Source of the DNA: an uncultured Eubacteriales bacterium
GTDB taxonomy: Bacteria; Bacillota; Clostridia; Oscillospirales; Acutalibacteraceae
Assembly (NCBI GenBank): GCA_910584745.1
Contig: CAJUDG010000005.1
Coordinates: 1 to 64,000, forward strand
Length of the DNA: 64,000 nt
Reading direction: 5' to 3'
Below are positions 43,662 to 52,346 of this stretch, one piece after another; position 1 is the first letter of the stretch; the number at the start of each line of letters is the position of its first letter. The position numbers and the translations under genes are program-made. The notes under the pieces are model-generated. The model did not search any database, was not told the DNA's origin, and saw only the letters and a program-made list of their open reading frames with translations.

Positions 43662-44784
43662 ATTTGCCAAGATATTACAGCTTCTCATGCTGCTGACCGC
43701 CGGGTTTGCGGCCTGCTCGGCGCTATTTTTTCTGGTGGACAACGTGTTTGATGGAGCGTTTATAAACTGGTTCGAGGAGGCCTTTATCATCATAGAGAGC
43801 CACTTCTACCCCGTAGAGGGTACAGGGGAGATTTGGCACACCATCAACTGGGGGCGCTTAAAGCCAGTACTGCTGGGAGTCTTAGTCGTAAGTACGCTGA
43901 TTTGGCTCACCGTGGTATTTGTTGTCTCACAGATTGCTGCCAAACAGCGGGAAAAGCGCACCGTCACCGACATCAGCCAGCGGCTGCGGGCATATATGGA
44001 GGACGGGGCCGGGGCTGAGGTCTTCCCCAAGGAGCAGGCGGAGATATCCGCGCAAATGCTGGAAATCAAATCCGCCTTGCTGGAAAATGAGCGCCGTCTC
44101 AAGGAGGAGACCACCCGCAAAAACGACCTGATAGCCTACCTGGCTCACGACCTGAAAACGCCGCTCACCTCCGTCATCGGCTACCTGAGCCTTTTGGACG
44201 AAGCCCAGGATATGCCCCCGGAGCAGCGGGCCAAGTATACCCGCATAACCTTGGACAAAGCCTATAGGCTTGAAAAGATGATAAACGAGTTTTTTGACAT
44301 CACCCGGTACAATTTGCAGGAGATCGCCATCCAGAAGGAGCCGGTGGACCTCTATTATCTCCTAGTGCAGCTTACGGATGAGATGCTGCCGGTGCTGGAA
44401 AAGAACGGCAATACTGTCAGCTTGCAGGCCGACGAGCGCCTCACAGTCCCCGGCGACCCGGACAAGCTGGCCCGGGTGTTCGGTAACGTGCTGAAGAACG
44501 CCGCGGCCTATAGTTATCCTGACACGGAGATCGTGATCTCAGCGCAGGAGCAGGCCGGGGCTGTCACCATTTGTTTTATTAACCGGGGAAAAACTATCCC
44601 TCAAAATAAACTCAACTCCCTCTTTGAAAAGTTCTACCGCCTGGACGAAGCCCGCACCTCCGGCACCGGCGGGGCCGGGCTGGGGCTTGCCATCGCCAGG
44701 GAGATCGTCACTCTGCACGGAGGCACCATCACGGCGGAAAGCAGGGACAAAACCGTGACATTTACTGTCACCCTGCCCGCCTGA
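43651..44784 (+). CDS. vanS: VanS-like sensor histidine kinase
   Basis: This 377-residue kinase is placed at TTG 43651 (LKHKFAKILQLL), preceded by GGGGAGTGGGG and overlapping the vanR stop by 11 bp; the frame is open further upstream but lies inside vanR. It has two membrane helices (about 7-29 and 68-90), a short extracytoplasmic loop, a HAMP-like linker, the H-box AYLAHDLKTPLTS and HATPase motifs (NVLKNAAAYS, GGAGLGLAI). It would phosphorylate the VanR-like partner in response to cell-wall stress or glycopeptides; the inducer is inferred from similarity only. Confidence 0.9.
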   Translation: MKHKFAKILQLLMLLTAGFAACSALFFLVDNVFDGAFINWFEEAFIIIESHFYPVEGTGEIWHTINWGRLKPVLLGVLVVSTLIWLTVVFVVSQIAAKQREKRTVTDISQRLRAYMEDGAGAEVFPKEQAEISAQMLEIKSALLENERRLKEETTRKNDLIAYLAHDLKTPLTSVIGYLSLLDEAQDMPPEQRAKYTRITLDKAYRLEKMINEFFDITRYNLQEIAIQKEPVDLYYLLVQLTDEMLPVLEKNGNTVSLQADERLTVPGDPDKLARVFGNVLKNAAAYSYPDTEIVISAQEQAGAVTICFINRGKTIPQNKLNSLFEKFYRLDEARTSGTGGAGLGLAIAREIVTLHGGTITAESRDKTVTFTVTLPA

Positions 44785-44802
44785 TCTTAGGATTATCTTA
44801 GG
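44784..44802 (+). promoter_or_regulatory. direct-repeat candidate VanR-binding site
   Basis: ATCTTAGG occurs at 44784-44791 and again at 44795-44802, an 11-bp period that places both on one face of the helix. This is the typical spacing for OmpR-family dimers. It lies at the end of vanS and upstream of the vanY-like gene. Confidence 0.5.
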
Positions 44803-44829
44803 AAAGATACAATCTCATATTAAAGAATC

Positions 44830-44870
44830 AAGCGTTCCCATCTGGTATGATATTACCGGTGGGAACGCTT
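44830..44870 (+). terminator. intrinsic terminator or attenuator upstream of vanY
   Basis: AAGCGTTCCCA pairs with TGGGAACGCTT, and the interior CTGGTA/TACCGG extends the stem; ATTATTTTTA follows. It ends 25 nt before the vanY-like ATG, so it either stops vanRS transcripts or attenuates vanY. Confidence 0.75.
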
Positions 44871-44895
44871 ATTATTTTTATAGGAGGCATGAATC

Positions 44896-45621
44896 ATGAC
44901 AGAGAAAGCAATAGCACGCAGGCGCAGATATCACCAGCGGCACAGAAGGAACACCATCGCCACATGGGCAGCAGGCGCGGTCTGCGCGGGAATACTGGTG
45001 TTCCTGGCGGCAATGGGGTGCAGGGATTATGTGGGCAAGCTGCCACCCCCGGAGCCTTCCGGCACAGTCTGCGAGGACGGCACGGACTGGAACCTGCGGC
45101 TGGTGAACTGCTGGAACCCCATCCCGGAGGGGTACACGGTGAACCTCCGGGAGCTCCCCGGAGGGGAGAAGGTGGACGAGCGCATCTATGAGCCCCTGAT
45201 GGAGATGTTCGAGGCGGCAAAAGAGAGTAATCTGGGCGAGCTGCCCCGGGTGATCTCCGGCTACCGCACACAGGAGGTGCAGCAGGAGATGTATGACGCC
45301 GAGGTAAACAAGTACAAGTCTCAGGGCTGCTCAGAGGAGGAGGCTAAAGCCGAGGCTGGCAAGTGGGTGGCAGTCCCCGGCACCAGCGAGCACCAGCTGG
45401 GTCTTGCGGTGGACGTGGAGGGCGCTACCTATGATGTGTTCTTCTGGCTCCAGGAGAACAGCTATAAGTATGGATTTATCTTCCGCTATCCAGGGGACAA
45501 GACGGAGCTCACCGGCACGGTGGAGGAAGTTTGGCACTATCGGTATGTGGGGGTGGAGGCCGCCAGGTCGATGTACGAGCAGGGGCTTTGCCTGGAGGAA
45601 TATGCTGCCCGGTACCCTTGA
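44896..45621 (+). CDS. vanY: VanY-like D,D-carboxypeptidase (peptidase M15B)
   Basis: This 241-residue enzyme has a basic N-terminus, one membrane anchor (about 20-42) and an extracellular M15 zinc domain. Metal and catalytic motifs are visible: VISGYRT, SEHQLGLAVDV (His and Asp ligands) and EEVWHYRYVG (catalytic Glu and last His). It would remove the terminal D-Ala from peptidoglycan pentapeptide stems. TAGGAGGCATG precedes the ATG. With the adjacent VanRS pair it forms a sensing-response unit; D-Ala-D-Lac or D-Ala-D-Ser ligase genes are absent from the window. Confidence 0.92.
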   Translation: MTEKAIARRRRYHQRHRRNTIATWAAGAVCAGILVFLAAMGCRDYVGKLPPPEPSGTVCEDGTDWNLRLVNCWNPIPEGYTVNLRELPGGEKVDERIYEPLMEMFEAAKESNLGELPRVISGYRTQEVQQEMYDAEVNKYKSQGCSEEEAKAEAGKWVAVPGTSEHQLGLAVDVEGATYDVFFWLQENSYKYGFIFRYPGDKTELTGTVEEVWHYRYVGVEAARSMYEQGLCLEEYAARYP

Positions 45622-45642
45622 GGCCAAAGCGGAGCTGCCGGG

Positions 45643-46884
45643 TCAGCGGGACCGGCGCAGCAGGGCCACGGCCACGTCGTTGACGTTGGTGCCGGTGGGG
45701 CCGGTGACGATAAGGCCATCCACGGCCTTTAACCCGTGGTACGCGTCGTTGTCCCTGAGGATGGCGTGAAGGTCCAGGCCCTTTTCATTCAAGGCGGCCA
45801 TGGTATCGCCGTCCACATACCCTCCGGCGGCGTCGGTGGGGCCGTCGGTGCCGTCGCTGCCAAGGGAGAACAGCGCCGCACCCTTTAGCCCGGCAATCCC
45901 CGGGGCCGCCGCCAGGGCCAGCTCCTGGTTGCGGCCCCCAAGGCCGCTGCCTGTCAGATGGACCACGGTCTCGCCTCCGGCGATAAAGGCTAGGTCCTCA
46001 CCGGGACCGGCGTGGCTTTGCAGGATGGCCGAAAGGAAGCGTCCGGCCTCCCGGGCCTCGCAGTCCAGCCGGTCTGTGAGCAGGACGGGCCTATAGCCAA
46101 GGCTCTGGCAGGACTTTGCAGCGGCGGCACAGAGCTCCCGCACGCTGCCGGTTATTTTTGTGACCACATTGTCAAGCTCCTTGGGGGTCTCCTCTTTCAG
46201 AAGCGCCGAAGCGGCGGGGGAGAGCTTTAGGGAGTATTTTTCCGCAATGCCCACAGCCTGGGCGCAGGTGGAGGAGTCCGGGCAGGCCGGGCCGCTGGCT
46301 ATCATGTCCAGGGGGTCGCCGATAATATCGCTGAGCACGATGCTGAAAACCCTGGCCGGAGCGCAGGCTAAAGCAAAGCGCCCGCCCTTTACAGCCGAAA
46401 ACCGCTTGCGGATGGTGTTTATCTCGGTGATATCCGCCCCGCAGGCCAGCAGCTGCCCGGTGACGTCCATAAGCTCCTCGCCCGGTATAAGGGGGCTCTC
46501 CAGCAGGGCGCTCCCCCCGCCGGAGAGCAGAAAGAGCACATTATCCTCCCGGGATAATCCGCTGACCAGCTCCAGAGCCTTTCGGGTGGCGGCGAAGCTG
46601 TTGCTGTCGGGTATGGGATGGCCAGCCTCGTAGCAGGCCGCTCCGGGTATCTCGCCCATGACGTGGCCGTACTTGGTTATGACCACCCCCGCGTCCACAG
46701 GGCCAAGGGCGTCTATGGCGGCTCTTGCCATCTGCCAGGCGGCCTTGCCCGCGGATACCAGCAGTACGCGGCCAGTACCTGGGGAGAAGTCCTTCAGAGC
46801 ACGAAACACCGCCTGGTCGGGGAGGACGGCTTTTAAGCTATCCTCGATTATCCTGTCCGCGTCCTTACGCATTTCACGGTCCAT
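45643..46884 (-). CDS. glycerate 2-kinase, MOFRL type
   Basis: This 413-residue enzyme phosphorylates D-glycerate with ATP to give 2-phosphoglycerate for glycolysis. The GckA/TtuD-type signatures are present: LLSGGGSALLE, LSDIIGDPLDMIASGP and the MOFRL-domain run SLGSDGTDGPTDAAGG. ATG 46884 follows GGGGAGG with 8-nt spacing; an in-frame ATG at 46902 inside the upstream gene is rejected. It is co-transcribed with the tartronate semialdehyde reductase just upstream (one base between stop and start), so the pair makes 2-phosphoglycerate from tartronate semialdehyde. Confidence 0.95.
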   Translation of the reverse strand: MDREMRKDADRIIEDSLKAVLPDQAVFRALKDFSPGTGRVLLVSAGKAAWQMARAAIDALGPVDAGVVITKYGHVMGEIPGAACYEAGHPIPDSNSFAATRKALELVSGLSREDNVLFLLSGGGSALLESPLIPGEELMDVTGQLLACGADITEINTIRKRFSAVKGGRFALACAPARVFSIVLSDIIGDPLDMIASGPACPDSSTCAQAVGIAEKYSLKLSPAASALLKEETPKELDNVVTKITGSVRELCAAAAKSCQSLGYRPVLLTDRLDCEAREAGRFLSAILQSHAGPGEDLAFIAGGETVVHLTGSGLGGRNQELALAAAPGIAGLKGAALFSLGSDGTDGPTDAAGGYVDGDTMAALNEKGLDLHAILRDNDAYHGLKAVDGLIVTGPTGTNVNDVAVALLRRSR

Positions 46885-46885
46885 C

Positions 46886-47773
46886 TCACACACCTCCCCC
46901 AATGCTCGTGCCGGCCAGCCGTTCGTAGTATTGGGCGATGGCGCTGTGGTCCTTCTGGCCGCAGTCGTGATTGTGCAGCCACTGTAGTATCTCCTGGACC
47001 TGGGCAGTCATGGGCACAGGGGCCCCCACGGAGTGGGCGCAGCTCAAGGCATTATTCAGGTCCTTTATGTGCAGGTCTATCTTGAAGCCGGGGGCATCGT
47101 TGCCCTCTATCATCATGGGCCCCTTGGCGTTCATGACGGTGGAGCCCGCAAGCCCGCCCTTGATGGCCTCTAAAACCAGCGCCGGGTCAACTCCGGCCAG
47201 CTTCGCAAGGGTCAGGGCCTCAGATAGGGCCTGGATATTGCAGGCCACGATTATCTGGTTTGCAAGCTTGGTGGTATTGCCCGCGCCCACATCGCCGCAG
47301 CGCACCACCGAGGAGCCCATGGCAAGAAGTACCGGCTTGAACTTATCGAATACCTCCTGCTTGCCGCCCACCATAAAGCTTAAGGTGCCGTCGATGGCCT
47401 TGGGCTCGCCGCCGGAAACAGGGGCGTCCAGCATCTCAATGCCCTTCTTTTCAAGCTCGGAAGCTATCTCCTTGGAGTCCACGGGGTTTATGGAGCTCAT
47501 GTCGATAAAGACGGAGCCGGGCCTCATATGGGCGGCCACTCCGTCCTCTCCAAGCATGACCTCTCTGACCTGGGGGCCGTTGGGGACCATTGTCAGCACC
47601 AGCTCGCAGTTCTGGCCTATCTCGGCGCTGGAGCCCGCCTTGGCCCCATAGGAGACCACCTCATCTACGGCGGCAGGGTTGCGGTCGCTTACCGTCAGGT
47701 CATAGCCGGCCTTTAAGAGATTCTTCGCCATGGGGCGGCCCATGATGCCAAGGCCTATCATTCCAATCTTCAT
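46886..47773 (-). CDS. garR: 2-hydroxy-3-oxopropionate (tartronate semialdehyde) reductase
   Basis: This 295-residue beta-hydroxyacid dehydrogenase has the NAD(P) motif GLGIMGRPMA at residues 7-16. The substrate-binding DAPVSGGEPKA and the catalytic lysine in GNTTKLANQ are present. It reduces tartronate semialdehyde to D-glycerate. AGAAAGGAAG precedes the ATG on the minus strand, and the short AT-rich gap at 47774-47833 probably holds its promoter. The AraC regulator upstream is on the same strand, so part of the message could also come from there. Confidence 0.9.
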   Translation of the reverse strand: MKIGMIGLGIMGRPMAKNLLKAGYDLTVSDRNPAAVDEVVSYGAKAGSSAEIGQNCELVLTMVPNGPQVREVMLGEDGVAAHMRPGSVFIDMSSINPVDSKEIASELEKKGIEMLDAPVSGGEPKAIDGTLSFMVGGKQEVFDKFKPVLLAMGSSVVRCGDVGAGNTTKLANQIIVACNIQALSEALTLAKLAGVDPALVLEAIKGGLAGSTVMNAKGPMMIEGNDAPGFKIDLHIKDLNNALSCAHSVGAPVPMTAQVQEILQWLHNHDCGQKDHSAIAQYYERLAGTSIGGGV

Positions 47774-47833
47774 TTTATATCTTCCTTTCTAATATAAAGT
47801 ATTTTATAATATATTTTGATAATATATTCTTAC

Positions 47834-50074
47834 TTAGCTTTTCTGTCTGAAACGCGCCCGGTAGATGGCCGGAGTGCAGCCCTCCCGCTGCTTGAATTGG
47901 CGCATGAAGGTGGACAGGTGCAGATAGCCGCACTGGGCGCTGATATCCTGCAACAGGCAGTCCGTGTCCCGGAGCAGCTGCTTTGCCCGCTCAAAGCGCA
48001 GGGAGGCGATGTACTCGGACAGGTTCTGGCCGGTATTGTTCTTGAAAAAGTGGCTCAGGTTGGAGACGGACATATTGAAGTTGTCAGCGGCGGTCTTGAC
48101 GGAGAAATTCTCCTCGCAGAAATGGCTTCCGATATAGTCGAGCAGGCTCTGTAATGAGCTGCTTTTGCCGCCGGTATCTGTGCCGCCCTCGGCCCTTTTG
48201 CAGAAGCTGTCGGTGATGGTATGACCAAGGTCGGAGATATACTGCCTGAGGGACTCCTCGCTGTTTAGGGCCAGGCTGAAATCCTGGGAGAGCCGTTCCA
48301 GGTTCTCTGTGCCGCAGTTCAGTTCCCGCAGGGCCCGCATGGAGGTGGTTATAACGTCACGCAGGATATAGCTGCAATAGAGCAGGCTGTCGTTGGTCAG
48401 TATCTCAGAGAGCAGGGACTGCAGGGATAGGAATACCGGGCCCTGATCCACCTTGAGTATGGCGTTATAGAGGGTGTCTATTTCCCGGCTGGGATATAGA
48501 CCCTTCCACCGGCTGTCGCCGGTGATGTCCCGGAAGAAGACCAGCCCCCCGCTTTTCTGGAACAGCCTGTAGTCGCAGGCCTTTGCCGCCTGGAAATAGG
48601 CCATGGGCACCTGGGGACAGGATGTCTCTATGCCCACGCCCACCACGATCTTCATGTCCCAGGTGTTCTCCGTGGCAAGGCGCAGGCCGTCCAGTCTGAG
48701 ATAGAGGGCCTCAAGGTCCTCCTCCGCGCCGGCCACCAGCAGGGCCACCGAGGCGGTGTCGGGCAGGGGCAGGAACTGTACGCTGAGGCCCGGCGGCAGG
48801 CTCTCGCTCCAGAAGGCGCCGATATTTTCACACAGATACAGCGGGGCCGTATGCAGGTCTCCGTACTTAAGCTGGAGCAGTATGACGTTGAAGCGCTCGC
48901 CGTAAAGCTCCAGGTCCAGCTCCTGGGCCTTCTGCTGAAATTCCTCCTGGGTGTTGAAGCAGCCGCTCAAGAGCTCCATAAGCAGGTCACGGCGAAGATT
49001 CTTCTGCCGCCCCTCCTGTAGCTCGGTCAGAGCCTTGCGGGCCACTGATAGCTGTTCGCTGTCTGAATTTATGGGGGCGGCCCCGAACATCTCGTTTATC
49101 ATATCGCTGAATTGCTGCATAGGCGTATAGATTATATTCATGAACCGCAGCACGGCGAAGCTGCATACAAGTGAAGCCATGAGGATCACGGCCACAAAGG
49201 CCCACTGGTAAAAGGACAGGGTGTGCATAAGGCTGTTAAAGGACACTATGGACACATACTGCAGATTGGCGGCGGCGCCGGAGCTGGTGTAAAATACCAG
49301 ATGGTCCTCGCCGTTTACCGAGACCTTAAGCTTGCCGCTGCCCTGGGATATATCCTGCCCCGCGGACGAGAGCAGCTCGCCTGAAAGCTCCGGGCAGCTG
49401 CTGTAGAGGAGCTCGCCGTCATAGAGCATCATTATCTGGCGCTGCTGGCGGCGGCTGTCCCTGCTGAGTATTTCTTTTAGAGTGGACTCCTTTATCTGGA
49501 ACAGTATGGCCGCGTTGGGGAAATTCCAGCTGGTCTTATTGGTGGCCATATAGGTGACGAAGCCTTCGCCGCTGCCGGGCTCCGCCGCAAGCCAGTAGCT
49601 GGCCCGGTTTTGCAGCAGCATGTCCTCCAGATTGTCCGGGGTCATGCCATCATAGCGCAGTCCGAACTTGCAGAAGCGCTCATAGTCAAACATGGTCTCA
49701 CGGCTGAACAGTATCTTGACCTCGCTGTTAAGATAGTAGTAGCCGTCCACAAAGGTGTTGGTATAGGTTATGTTGGCAAGGCGGCGGGTCACGTCGTAGA
49801 AGTTCCCGTATGCCGCCCGCAGGTGCTCGGGCTGGAACTCGTTGGAGTTGAGCAGGATGATGGCGTTGCTCTGCATCTCCCGCACCACATTGTCCATAAG
49901 AGTCTGGCTCCAGTGCAGAGAGTCCTCCTCGCTCTGGATAAGCTCCTTATCATAGGTCTGATATAGGAACCAGAAGAACAGCAGGCTCAGCAGAGCCATG
50001 GGCAGGGCCATGGTGCAGAGATAGGAGAGCAGTATACTAAAGAAGACTGGACGTTTCTCACGGGGCTTTTTCAC
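47834..50074 (-). CDS. membrane-anchored AraC-family regulator with extracellular sensor
   Basis: This 746-residue protein starts at GTG 50074 after GGAAGGGAG. It has a membrane helix (about 11-32), a large extracellular domain to about 265 of the dCACHE type, and a second helix (about 268-290). A cytoplasmic region follows, with two AraC helix-turn-helix motifs at the C-terminus (NFSVKTAADNFNMSVSNLSHFFKN, then AQCGYLHLSTFMRQFKQREG). This one-protein sensor-regulator type controls adjacent lpl-like sugar importers in Firmicutes. It is divergent from the importer operon at 50366, its likely target. Confidence 0.93.
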   Translation of the reverse strand: MKKPREKRPVFFSILLSYLCTMALPMALLSLLFFWFLYQTYDKELIQSEEDSLHWSQTLMDNVVREMQSNAIILLNSNEFQPEHLRAAYGNFYDVTRRLANITYTNTFVDGYYYLNSEVKILFSRETMFDYERFCKFGLRYDGMTPDNLEDMLLQNRASYWLAAEPGSGEGFVTYMATNKTSWNFPNAAILFQIKESTLKEILSRDSRRQQRQIMMLYDGELLYSSCPELSGELLSSAGQDISQGSGKLKVSVNGEDHLVFYTSSGAAANLQYVSIVSFNSLMHTLSFYQWAFVAVILMASLVCSFAVLRFMNIIYTPMQQFSDMINEMFGAAPINSDSEQLSVARKALTELQEGRQKNLRRDLLMELLSGCFNTQEEFQQKAQELDLELYGERFNVILLQLKYGDLHTAPLYLCENIGAFWSESLPPGLSVQFLPLPDTASVALLVAGAEEDLEALYLRLDGLRLATENTWDMKIVVGVGIETSCPQVPMAYFQAAKACDYRLFQKSGGLVFFRDITGDSRWKGLYPSREIDTLYNAILKVDQGPVFLSLQSLLSEILTNDSLLYCSYILRDVITTSMRALRELNCGTENLERLSQDFSLALNSEESLRQYISDLGHTITDSFCKRAEGGTDTGGKSSSLQSLLDYIGSHFCEENFSVKTAADNFNMSVSNLSHFFKNNTGQNLSEYIASLRFERAKQLLRDTDCLLQDISAQCGYLHLSTFMRQFKQREGCTPAIYRARFRQKS

Positions 50075-50274
50075 GCAAGCGGCATCTCCCTTCCGGAACA
50101 GACGTAATAAAAAAAGCGCTCTTGCCGTCGGCATGTATATTATAACCATCCCAAAGGGTGGAAAGCAATTTGCATCTATTGAAGAGATGGGGCAAAAATC
50201 CACAGAAAAATTCAAAAAACGAGAAAATTATACGAAAATTGAATGTGAAATGGGGGAGATTCAATAAATGCTCG

Positions 50275-50303
50275 TGGACATTTCGGGAGTTATTGTGTAA
50301 AAT
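50275..50303 (+). promoter_or_regulatory. putative promoter of the second sugar-importer operon
   Basis: TGGACA (50275-50280), a 17-nt spacer and TAAAAT (50298-50303) lie 63 nt before ATG 50366, in the divergent gap next to the membrane AraC regulator. Confidence 0.6.
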
Positions 50304-50365
50304 GCACCCATACCCCCGAGAGGGGCCGGTGAAAAATTTATCAGCTAAAAAGGAGGGGTGGCCAT

Positions 50366-51340
50366 ATGACAGCCGCTAAAAAAGGCACTGCCGGCCGTCC
50401 GCAAAAGAGGGCGAAGCAGCCAAGGGAGAAGAGGAATTGGGGCAGGCTCTGGGCCAATATCAGGAAGAACTGGCTTTTATACCTGTTCCTTCTGCCAATG
50501 GCGGTGTACCTCATCATATTCAACTACGCGCCGCTTTACGGAATACAGATAGCCTTTAAGGACTTTAGGGGCGCGCTTGGCATCTGGGGAAGCCCGTGGG
50601 TGGGATTCAAGCATTTCGAGTCCTTCTTCAACTCCTATCAGTTCAAGGACTTGCTGTATAACACCCTGACCCTGAGCTTCTACCAGCTTGTCGCCACCAT
50701 CCCCATGCCGGTGATACTGGCGCTTTTGCTGAACTATACTACCGTGCCGTGGCTGAAGAAGCTGACACAGAGCTCCACCTTCGCCCCACACCTGATATCC
50801 GTGGTGGTGATGTGCGGTATGCTCAATACCTTCAGCAGCTCCACGGGGCTGTTCAACATACTGCTCAAGCAGTTCGGGCTGGAGCCCATCTCCTTTTTGG
50901 GCATACCGAGCCTCTATCAGACAATGTACGTCATGTCCGGCGTCTGGCAGCGCACAGGCTATAACGCGGTCATATATATCGCCGCCCTGTCAAGCGTCAG
51001 CGAGGACCTGCACGAGGCGGCAATAGTGGACGGGGCCAGCAAGCTAAAGCGCGTCTGGTACATAGACATACCCTCCATCCTGCCAACAATGGTCATCCTC
51101 ATCATAATGGCCGTGGGCAACCTGATGAGCATCGGCTTTGAGAAGTCCCTGCTCTTACAGAACGACCTGAACCTGGCCCGCTCTGAGATAATCTCCACCT
51201 ATGTGTACAAGGTGGGCATACAGGGGGCCCAGTACAGCCTGTCGACGGCGGTGAGCCTGTTCAACAATATCATCAACTTCATTCTGCTGATCAGCGTCAA
51301 CAAGGCCTCAAAGGCACTGTCCGGCAGCAGCTTATGGTAA
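50366..51340 (+). CDS. sugar ABC transporter permease (LplB/YteP type)
   Basis: This 324-residue inner-membrane protein has a basic N-terminal segment, six membrane helices (first at about 34-54, YLFLLPMAVYLIIFNYAPLYG) and the EAA loop ALSSVSEDLHEAAIVDGASK at about 210-230. LplB-type permeases import complex oligosaccharides or glycosides. AAAAAGGAGGGG precedes the ATG. It overlaps the next permease region and lacks its own ATPase partner, pointing to a shared MsmX-type ATPase such as that at 24091. Confidence 0.94.
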   Translation: MTAAKKGTAGRPQKRAKQPREKRNWGRLWANIRKNWLLYLFLLPMAVYLIIFNYAPLYGIQIAFKDFRGALGIWGSPWVGFKHFESFFNSYQFKDLLYNTLTLSFYQLVATIPMPVILALLLNYTTVPWLKKLTQSSTFAPHLISVVVMCGMLNTFSSSTGLFNILLKQFGLEPISFLGIPSLYQTMYVMSGVWQRTGYNAVIYIAALSSVSEDLHEAAIVDGASKLKRVWYIDIPSILPTMVILIIMAVGNLMSIGFEKSLLLQNDLNLARSEIISTYVYKVGIQGAQYSLSTAVSLFNNIINFILLISVNKASKALSGSSLW

Positions 51341-51354
51341 GGGAGGGCGGCCTT

Positions 51355-52272
51355 GTGGAAAATGTGAAGAAGCGGGAAAAGAAGGGGAACACCCTGGCCC
51401 AGTCCAGGGGCGACCGGGTATTCGACATAGTGGTGAACTGCCTTGTAGTGCTGGCGGCCATTATCACGCTGTATCCGCTGTACTATGTGGTGCTGTCCTC
51501 CATCAGCTCTCCAAACGCTATTATAACCGGGAAGTCGCTGCTTTTGCCCGTGGACGTGAGCTTTGCCTCCTATAGATACGTTTTCGCGGATACGCGCATA
51601 TGGAGGGGCTATGGGAACACCATATTCTACACCTTCTTCCAGACCTTGCTGGGCACGGCGGTGACCATATGCGCCGGGTACGCGCTGTCCAGAAAGGACC
51701 TGGTGGGCAGGAACGTCATCATGAAGCTGGTGGTGTTCACCATGTACTTCCAGGGGGGCCTTGTGCCGACCTATCTGGTGGTGAAGAACCTGAAGCTTAC
51801 CGACACCAGGTACGTCATGATAATCATGGGTATGTTCTCGGTGTTCAACCTGATAGTGGCGCGCACCTTCTTCATCTCGAAGATACCCGACGACCTGTGG
51901 GAGGCCGCCCAGCTGGACGGCTGCGGCAACGGACGGTTTTTCGTCTCGGTGGTGCTCCCGCTGTCAAAGGAGATAGTGGCGGTGATACTGCTATACATCG
52001 CCGTGGGCAGCTGGAACTCATTTTTTAACGCCCTTATCTATCTGTCGAACCAGAAGCTCTATCCCCTCCAGCTTATCCTGAGAGAAGTGCTCTTGGCGGG
52101 GCAGACTATCCAAAGCGACGTGGACGCGGCGGATATAGCGGAGATGCAGCGGCTGGCCGCGACCATAAAATACGCGGTCATGGTGATCTCAACTCTGCCC
52201 ATTATGGCGCTCTATCCCTTTGTGCAGAAGTATTTTGTCAAGGGCGTCATGATGGGGAGCATAAAGGGGTAA
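51355..52272 (+). CDS. sugar ABC transporter permease (LplC/YtcP type)
   Basis: This 305-residue permease is placed at GTG 51355, 7 nt after AGGGAGG; an ATG at 51334 overlapping the previous gene is also in frame. It has six membrane helices, the EAA loop KIPDDLWEAAQLDGCGNGRF (about 172-191) and the typical ending YFVKGVMMGSIKG. It forms the channel with the LplB-like partner. The binding lipoprotein follows 74 bp downstream. Confidence 0.94.
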   Translation: MENVKKREKKGNTLAQSRGDRVFDIVVNCLVVLAAIITLYPLYYVVLSSISSPNAIITGKSLLLPVDVSFASYRYVFADTRIWRGYGNTIFYTFFQTLLGTAVTICAGYALSRKDLVGRNVIMKLVVFTMYFQGGLVPTYLVVKNLKLTDTRYVMIIMGMFSVFNLIVARTFFISKIPDDLWEAAQLDGCGNGRFFVSVVLPLSKEIVAVILLYIAVGSWNSFFNALIYLSNQKLYPLQLILREVLLAGQTIQSDVDAADIAEMQRLAATIKYAVMVISTLPIMALYPFVQKYFVKGVMMGSIKG

Positions 52273-52346
52273 TTTTAGGTCAGTCCGGCTGGGCGCAGGC
52301 TCTTTTGCCCAAGCCGTGAAATATAGACAAATCAGGAGGTAAAAAA

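Noticed and set aside
42969..45621. Vancomycin-resistance operon
   Set aside because: Only regulator, kinase and carboxypeptidase are present. Without a D-Ala-D-Lac or D-Ala-D-Ser ligase, resistance cannot be claimed.
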